NCBI GenBank assembly: GCA_965248955.1
Contig: OZ252212.1
Span: forward strand, 806,001-870,000
Direction of reading: 5' to 3'
DNA length: 64,000 bases
DNA from: DAOUJH01 sp965248955
Lineage (GTDB): Bacteria > Chloroflexota > Dehalococcoidia > Lucifugimonadales > QGNO01
This document shows positions 59,850-64,000 of the stretch, piece by piece. A program made the position numbers and the translations under genes. The notes beneath the pieces were generated by a model, which was not told the DNA's origin, ran no database searches, and worked only from the letters and a program-made list of their open reading frames with translations. Each line of letters starts with the position of its first letter. Within the stretch, counting starts at the first letter, position 1.

Positions 59850-60587
59850 ATGAAAGTCTATAGTGCCCTGGTAGCTGTTCTCTTCCTGCTGCTGGTAGGC
59901 TGCGCTCAGCCGACCCCTACTCCTACGCCGACCGCTACCCTGCCACCAACACCAACGCCCACCCCGACGGTGACCCCCACGCCGACGGCAACAACCTCAG
60001 AGCAGAACAAGCAATCCCTACTGACCGGCATAGCTGCCGGCCAGCCGCTCTACTACAAAGTGTTGAAATACCAGCGAGACCCCATAGGACCCGCCGGTCA
60101 TGGCGCATACCCCAGCACGACCATAAGTGAGAACTGGTTTGTCGCAGGCGACGACGGCCAAATCAGTGATGCCGTCGCAACGCTGCGGACACAGGCGGGT
60201 GTACTGCTCGGTTACTCAAAGCTGATCAACGGGGCTCTTGTATACACCGACATTCAGACAGGGGAAGAGTTCGTCCTGAACCACGATTTCTCTGGTACGC
60301 TGTCGAGTATTGTGGACTCCTTTTGGGCACTCCCACAATCGCTTCAGAACAGAGGAGTTGCGGTCAAGGAGCAGGGGACACTTAGCGAAAGGGCAAGCCT
60401 GATATACGAAAAACAACAGTCTAACGGAAGGCTCAGAAGGACCGAACTGGTGGAGAATGCTCCGATGCTCTATAAGGAATCCATCTACGATGGCGCCAGC
60501 GCGGTACAGAGTGCTCTCCGGTGGGAAAACGCCCTAGTGGAGTACAAGCTGCTCCCAGCGGGAACTGCCCTCCCTACCGTACCGTGA
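59850..60587 (+). CDS. Lipoprotein with Thr-Pro-rich linker
   Basis: 245 aa. The signal peptide ends in Leu-Leu-Val-Gly-Cys (Cys18). The next ~30 residues are almost only Thr and Pro, a flexible extracytoplasmic spacer. The mature domain (about 55-245) is beta-rich with no family recognised. The ABC substrate-binding gene 210 nt downstream has a similar linker. Confidence 0.78.
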   Translation: MKVYSALVAVLFLLLVGCAQPTPTPTPTATLPPTPTPTPTVTPTPTATTSEQNKQSLLTGIAAGQPLYYKVLKYQRDPIGPAGHGAYPSTTISENWFVAGDDGQISDAVATLRTQAGVLLGYSKLINGALVYTDIQTGEEFVLNHDFSGTLSSIVDSFWALPQSLQNRGVAVKEQGTLSERASLIYEKQQSNGRLRRTELVENAPMLYKESIYDGASAVQSALRWENALVEYKLLPAGTALPTVP

Positions 60588-60800
60588 CGTAGAACTTGGG
60601 ACGGAGCTGGCTAAAAACAAAGCAATTTGACAACGTGTCCTAGTTCCTCCTCTCCTCTCTTCTAATGGCGGTCCAGGCCGAGGCTGGAGTGTGGCCGGCT
60701 ATAGTAGCTCTACGGAAACATTGCGCCATATTGACAAACCAAAACAAATCAGTACCATTGCCAATACTGGGAACACATTTTCGGTTGAGGGGTGCACATT

Positions 60801-62612
60801 ATGAAACTCAGACTCGATATCAGGTATTTCCTTGGAGTAGGTCTGGCCATGGCCTTGCTGTTTGTTCTTGCCTGCGGGCCTTCAGAAGAAGACACACCTA
60901 CTCCGGTGCCGCCAACTCCAACTATCCAGCCGCCACCACCGCTGGTCACGGCGACGCCCACACCTTCCATGCAGGCCACACCAACACCTCCGCCTGGTGA
61001 CCAGCCGCAATATGGCGGCAGCATAAGCATTTCCGTGACATCGCAGGGTTCCTTCGACCCCTACCACCTGGACTCCCAGTTCCGCTGGACCACTCTGGGT
61101 TCCGTGGGCAATGTCTGGGGGCAGTTGTTGCGCGTCAACCCCACAGACCGGGTCACAGTAGAAGGTGACCTGGTAGAGTCCTGGACAACAAACGCTGACG
61201 GCAGTGAGTGGGTTCTGCAGCTCCGTGACGGCGTTACCGACCACGGTGGTGAGCCGTTTACGGCGGAAGACGCCTTCTGGCAGATTGTACGCATAGTGGA
61301 GCGGCCCAACGGAGTCCATGGCAACTATCAGGGCTGCATGCGAACCTTCATCAAGCCAGTCTGGGATGATATGGGTAGTCCTGTAGCTGACGGCGGTGCA
61401 GAGATCACCGGCCCCATGGAGCTGACCATCAGGTTGAAAACCCCCAGAGGCGCATTCGTTGCCTGTTTCACTTCTGGATTCCAGTCAGCTCAGCCCAGCA
61501 GAATCGTCAAGCCGATCGATACTGCTCCGGGCGGTGAGTACCGAGACCTTCGCTCAGATGAGGTGGTTGGATACGGCCCGTTCATGTTCAAAGATTTCCA
61601 GCAGGACAGCTTTGTAACCTGGGAGCGCAATCCCGACTACTTCAGGGATGGCCGGCCCTACCTGGACGAAGTAACCATGCTGGTGATTCCTGACGCGGCG
61701 ACACGCACCGCCAGCTTCCGCGCCGAACGCATTGATATGTTCAGGATTTTCGAAACGATGAGCAAGCGTGACGCCGACGCCTTGGTAGCTGAAGGGGACG
61801 CCGTATTCCCCATCGTTCTGGCTATGGGATGGCGCGGCGCAGAGCTCAACGCTAAGAAGCCCCCGTTCGGGCCCATAAATGATCCAGACGCCAAGAGGAT
61901 ACGCCAGGCGGTACAGATGACGGTCGACCGTGGAGCAGTCAATGATCTGTCGAAAGACGGGATTGGACACATTGCTCTCCCCTACTTCATTGGCTGGACC
62001 TGGATCCGGACCCCTGAGCAGTGGTTCGAGGCCCTGCCCGGTTTCGACCCGGACCCCATGGTCAAGGCTGACCTCATTGAACAGGCCAAGGGCATAATGG
62101 AGGAGCTGGGCTATGGTCCCAACAACCGCATTAGCGTCGACTACATAGGGACCTCTTCGTCAAGGGCTGAAATAGAAGTCGTTGCTCAGCAGCTAGAGGA
62201 GATTTACATAGATGTCGAGGTCATCATACATGACTTTGCGACTCAGCAGGAACGGCTTCAAAGGGGCGCGTTCCATATGGAGAACGAGAGCAAAGGCGCC
62301 AGCTTCCCCGATCCCGATGCCTTCAACGACATCATATTCCACGACTTTGAAGACGGCGGCTTCAACTATACCGGATGGTCCAACCCTGAATGGGATGCCC
62401 TGCACGCCCAACAGGTACTGGCCGTCACTGAGGAAACCCGCGCTCCGTTCTTGCAGCAAATGGCGGATATCCTCTACGAAGATGCTGCATACATCGGTCT
62501 GGTCCGCCCCGGCCTGCTCCAGGGACACAGGGCAAACTGGAACGGATGGGTCAAGCCGGAACACCATGCATCTAACTTCACGCTTGAAAACGTATGGTTG
62601 ACAGACGCCTAA
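60801..62612 (+). CDS. ABC transporter substrate-binding lipoprotein, family 5 (peptide/nickel type)
   Basis: 603 aa. A lipobox Val-Leu-Ala-Cys (Cys25) is followed by a Thr/Pro-rich linker to about residue 70 and then a family 5 solute-binding protein, with Gly-Gly-Ser-Ile, Trp-Val-Leu-Gln-Leu-Arg-Asp-Gly-Val and a Tyr-Gly-Pro-Phe-Met-Phe-Lys stretch. It would capture oligopeptides or similar ligands outside the membrane for the two permeases downstream. ATG 60801 is preferred because GAGGGG lies about 9 nt before it. A hairpin follows the gene. Confidence 0.92.
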   Translation: MKLRLDIRYFLGVGLAMALLFVLACGPSEEDTPTPVPPTPTIQPPPPLVTATPTPSMQATPTPPPGDQPQYGGSISISVTSQGSFDPYHLDSQFRWTTLGSVGNVWGQLLRVNPTDRVTVEGDLVESWTTNADGSEWVLQLRDGVTDHGGEPFTAEDAFWQIVRIVERPNGVHGNYQGCMRTFIKPVWDDMGSPVADGGAEITGPMELTIRLKTPRGAFVACFTSGFQSAQPSRIVKPIDTAPGGEYRDLRSDEVVGYGPFMFKDFQQDSFVTWERNPDYFRDGRPYLDEVTMLVIPDAATRTASFRAERIDMFRIFETMSKRDADALVAEGDAVFPIVLAMGWRGAELNAKKPPFGPINDPDAKRIRQAVQMTVDRGAVNDLSKDGIGHIALPYFIGWTWIRTPEQWFEALPGFDPDPMVKADLIEQAKGIMEELGYGPNNRISVDYIGTSSSRAEIEVVAQQLEEIYIDVEVIIHDFATQQERLQRGAFHMENESKGASFPDPDAFNDIIFHDFEDGGFNYTGWSNPEWDALHAQQVLAVTEETRAPFLQQMADILYEDAAYIGLVRPGLLQGHRANWNGWVKPEHHASNFTLENVWLTDA

Positions 62613-62633
62613 TCTAAAGAACCGTCGCTAGGC

Positions 62634-62663
62634 AGTACGGGCGCTCTCACGGGCGCCCGTACT
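62634..62663 (+). terminator. Hairpin between binding-protein and permease genes
   Basis: A perfect 10-bp stem AGTACGGGCG / CGCCCGTACT with a 10-nt loop, lacking a T-run. Such hairpins after binding-protein genes often stabilise the upstream mRNA or stop part of the transcription, giving more binding protein than permease. Confidence 0.6.
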
Positions 62664-62684
62664 CAATATAAAAACACTAAGATT

Positions 62685-63644
62685 ATGCGCAAATACATTG
62701 CAAGAAGATTAGTGCTCTTTGTCCCCACTTTGCTTGGAGTATCTATTGCCATCTTCACCCTTCTCCGTGTCATCCCGGGAGACGTAGCTGCTTTGATGTT
62801 AGGCGGGGCAGAGGGCGAAGGGACTTACACGCGCGAAGATTTGGAACGCCTGCGCGAGCAGCTAGGCCTCAACGATCCCATATACGTGCAGTACGGCACT
62901 TGGATCTGGCAGCTGGTCAGATTTGACCTGGGAGATTCCATTGCGCTTGGCCGGCCCATTGCGGGAGAGTTGCGGCGGCAGTTCCCCATCACGATACAGC
63001 TTGCGGCATTTACGGCGGTGGTAGTTTCACTAATCGCAATACCTGTCGGCGTCCTGGCCGCGGTAAAGCAGGACACTTGGATTGACTACATTCTAAGGAG
63101 CATAGCTGTCGTGGGCATGGCTGCGCCCAGCTTCTTTGTTGGTATGTTGATAATCCTTGGCCTATCGCTCTACTTCAGGTGGATCCCTCCCATTGCCTTT
63201 GTCAACCTCTGGGATAATCCTACTGTCGCCTTCCAGCAACTGGTCTTCCCCGCAGTGGCGCTTGGCTTTGCCAGCCAGGGTCTATTGCTGCGTATGACCC
63301 GCACCCAGCTCCTTGAGGTCCTGCGAGAAGACTTCGTCCGTACCGCCCGCGCCAAAGGACTAGCAGAGCGCGCCGTTATTATGCGACACGGCGTAAGAAA
63401 CGCACTGCTACCCGTGGTGACCATCGCAGGGGTGCAGATAGGCTTTCTGTTCTCTGGGACAGTCGTGATAGAAACCGTTTTTAACGTACCGGGAATTGGA
63501 AGAGGGCTGATTCAGGCTATGTTCATCAGAGACCTGCCCATGATCCAAGCCTATATCATGTACTTTGCACTGGTAGCGCTAACGGCAAACTTCCTCGTGG
63601 ACTTGACCTATGCCTGGCTTGATCCAAGAATAAGATACGGATAG
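62685..63644 (+). CDS. ABC transporter permease, DppB/OppB type
   Basis: 319 aa with six transmembrane helices. The N-terminal Arg-Arg-Leu-Val-Leu-Phe-Val-Pro-Thr-Leu-Leu-Gly-Val and Arg-Val-Ile-Pro-Gly-Asp are typical of DppB. The EAA loop Arg-Thr-Ala-Arg-Ala-Lys-Gly-Leu contacts the ATPase. It pairs with the DppC-like permease that starts 2 nt after its stop. Confidence 0.94.
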   Translation: MRKYIARRLVLFVPTLLGVSIAIFTLLRVIPGDVAALMLGGAEGEGTYTREDLERLREQLGLNDPIYVQYGTWIWQLVRFDLGDSIALGRPIAGELRRQFPITIQLAAFTAVVVSLIAIPVGVLAAVKQDTWIDYILRSIAVVGMAAPSFFVGMLIILGLSLYFRWIPPIAFVNLWDNPTVAFQQLVFPAVALGFASQGLLLRMTRTQLLEVLREDFVRTARAKGLAERAVIMRHGVRNALLPVVTIAGVQIGFLFSGTVVIETVFNVPGIGRGLIQAMFIRDLPMIQAYIMYFALVALTANFLVDLTYAWLDPRIRYG

Positions 63645-63646
63645 AA

Positions 63647-64000
63647 ATGAGAGAACAGATGGATGACATCAGTAACGCGGCCCTGGCTCCGCCTCGTCTG
63701 AGCCAAAGCACGCTCGAAAAGCAGATCAGAGCTCTACAACGTTTCATCACCACTAAACGGCTCGGATCTTTCGGCCTCTTCATAGTGCTAGCTACCGCCA
63801 TCATGGCTATAGGAGCCCCCATATTCGCTACTACTGACCCCTGGGACGTAAGCCGCAGGGCAATCCTCCTCGCACCGGATGCTTCGCACTGGTTCGGTAC
63901 TGACAGGCTGGGCAGGGACCTCTTCAGCCGCGTAGTCTATGGCTCGCGAATATCCATTTACGTTGGCGTAGTATCAATGTTGTCCGCCGGCGCGCTAGGA
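63647..64000 (+). CDS. ABC transporter permease, DppC/OppC type (partial)
   Basis: The first 118 codons are inside the window; the gene is cut by the right edge. One membrane helix is followed by the DppC-type Ala-Pro-Asp-Ala-Ser-His-Trp-Phe-Gly-Thr-Asp-Arg-Leu-Gly-Arg-Asp-Leu-Phe-Ser-Arg motif, diagnostic of the second permease of dipeptide transporters. Starts at ATG 63647 or 63659. ATPase genes probably follow outside the window. Confidence 0.92.
   Translation, partial: MREQMDDISNAALAPPRLSQSTLEKQIRALQRFITTKRLGSFGLFIVLATAIMAIGAPIFATTDPWDVSRRAILLAPDASHWFGTDRLGRDLFSRVVYGSRISIYVGVVSMLSAGALG

Overview
The window is a high-GC bacterial chromosome segment packed with short intergenic gaps. Gene content suggests a Chloroflexota bacterium, probably of the Dehalococcoidia/SAR202 kind (inference; no rRNA is present). 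Supporting signs are lipoproteins with Thr-Pro-rich linkers after the lipobox, CaiB, M20, amidase and SDR catabolic genes, a T-box ahead of a type-2-like ileS, and a probable UGA-encoded selenocysteine. TTG and GTG starts are frequent.

Layout. 1-2.5 kb: start of a CoA-transferase, an M20 amidohydrolase and a TauE/SafE transporter. 2.5-7.7 kb: fused shikimate kinase/dehydroquinate synthase, a GNAT enzyme, a repeat-rich gap, and convergent trehalose genes otsB and otsA. 7.8-19.4 kb: coupled alaS-ruvX-aroE, then aroC, a DUF151 nuclease, rny, a PHP phosphoesterase, two tandem SDRs, a mini-glutaredoxin and an M24 peptidase. 19.5-26.8 kb: T-box and ileS, rph, comEC and comEA. 27-38 kb: ilvE, small membrane genes with a PAP2 homologue lacking its histidines, then a long minus-strand run glyA-rpsF-ssb-rpsR-PPIase-hom-thrC-acyltransferase-MshA-like glycosyltransferase-PIG-L deacetylase.

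38-47.5 kb: VOC protein, ComF, two HAD hydrolases, a two-domain glutaredoxin-like oxidoreductase, then an inositol-lipid type cluster (CDP-alcohol phosphatidyltransferase, PimA-like glycosyltransferase, inositol-phosphate synthase), an N-terminally truncated aldolase/dehydrogenase and a rhodanese whose leader holds a terminator. 47.7-50.4 kb: CsoR-family regulator with a G/C-tract operator, and a Cu+-type P-ATPase. 50.4-54.1 kb: an accessory island with frameshifted small genes, a lower-GC orphan gene, a DNA methyltransferase fused to a nuclease-like domain, and interspersed repeats. 54.2-64 kb: the candidate selenoprotein redoxin, tRNA-Asp(GTC), a GlcG-like protein, an alpha/beta hydrolase, a lipoprotein, a cupin, an amidase, a second lipoprotein and a dipeptide-type ABC transporter cut by the window end.

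Most notable observations: (1) an in-frame TGA at the redox-active position of a TlpA-like protein, with a SECIS-like hairpin 20 nt downstream; (2) two neighbourhoods that could together make inositol-containing lipids or a mycothiol-like thiol; (3) a ~70-bp element present once at 5.2 kb and once at 54.0 kb, each upstream of a gene; (4) attenuation-type control of ileS (clear) and of the rhodanese (proposed).
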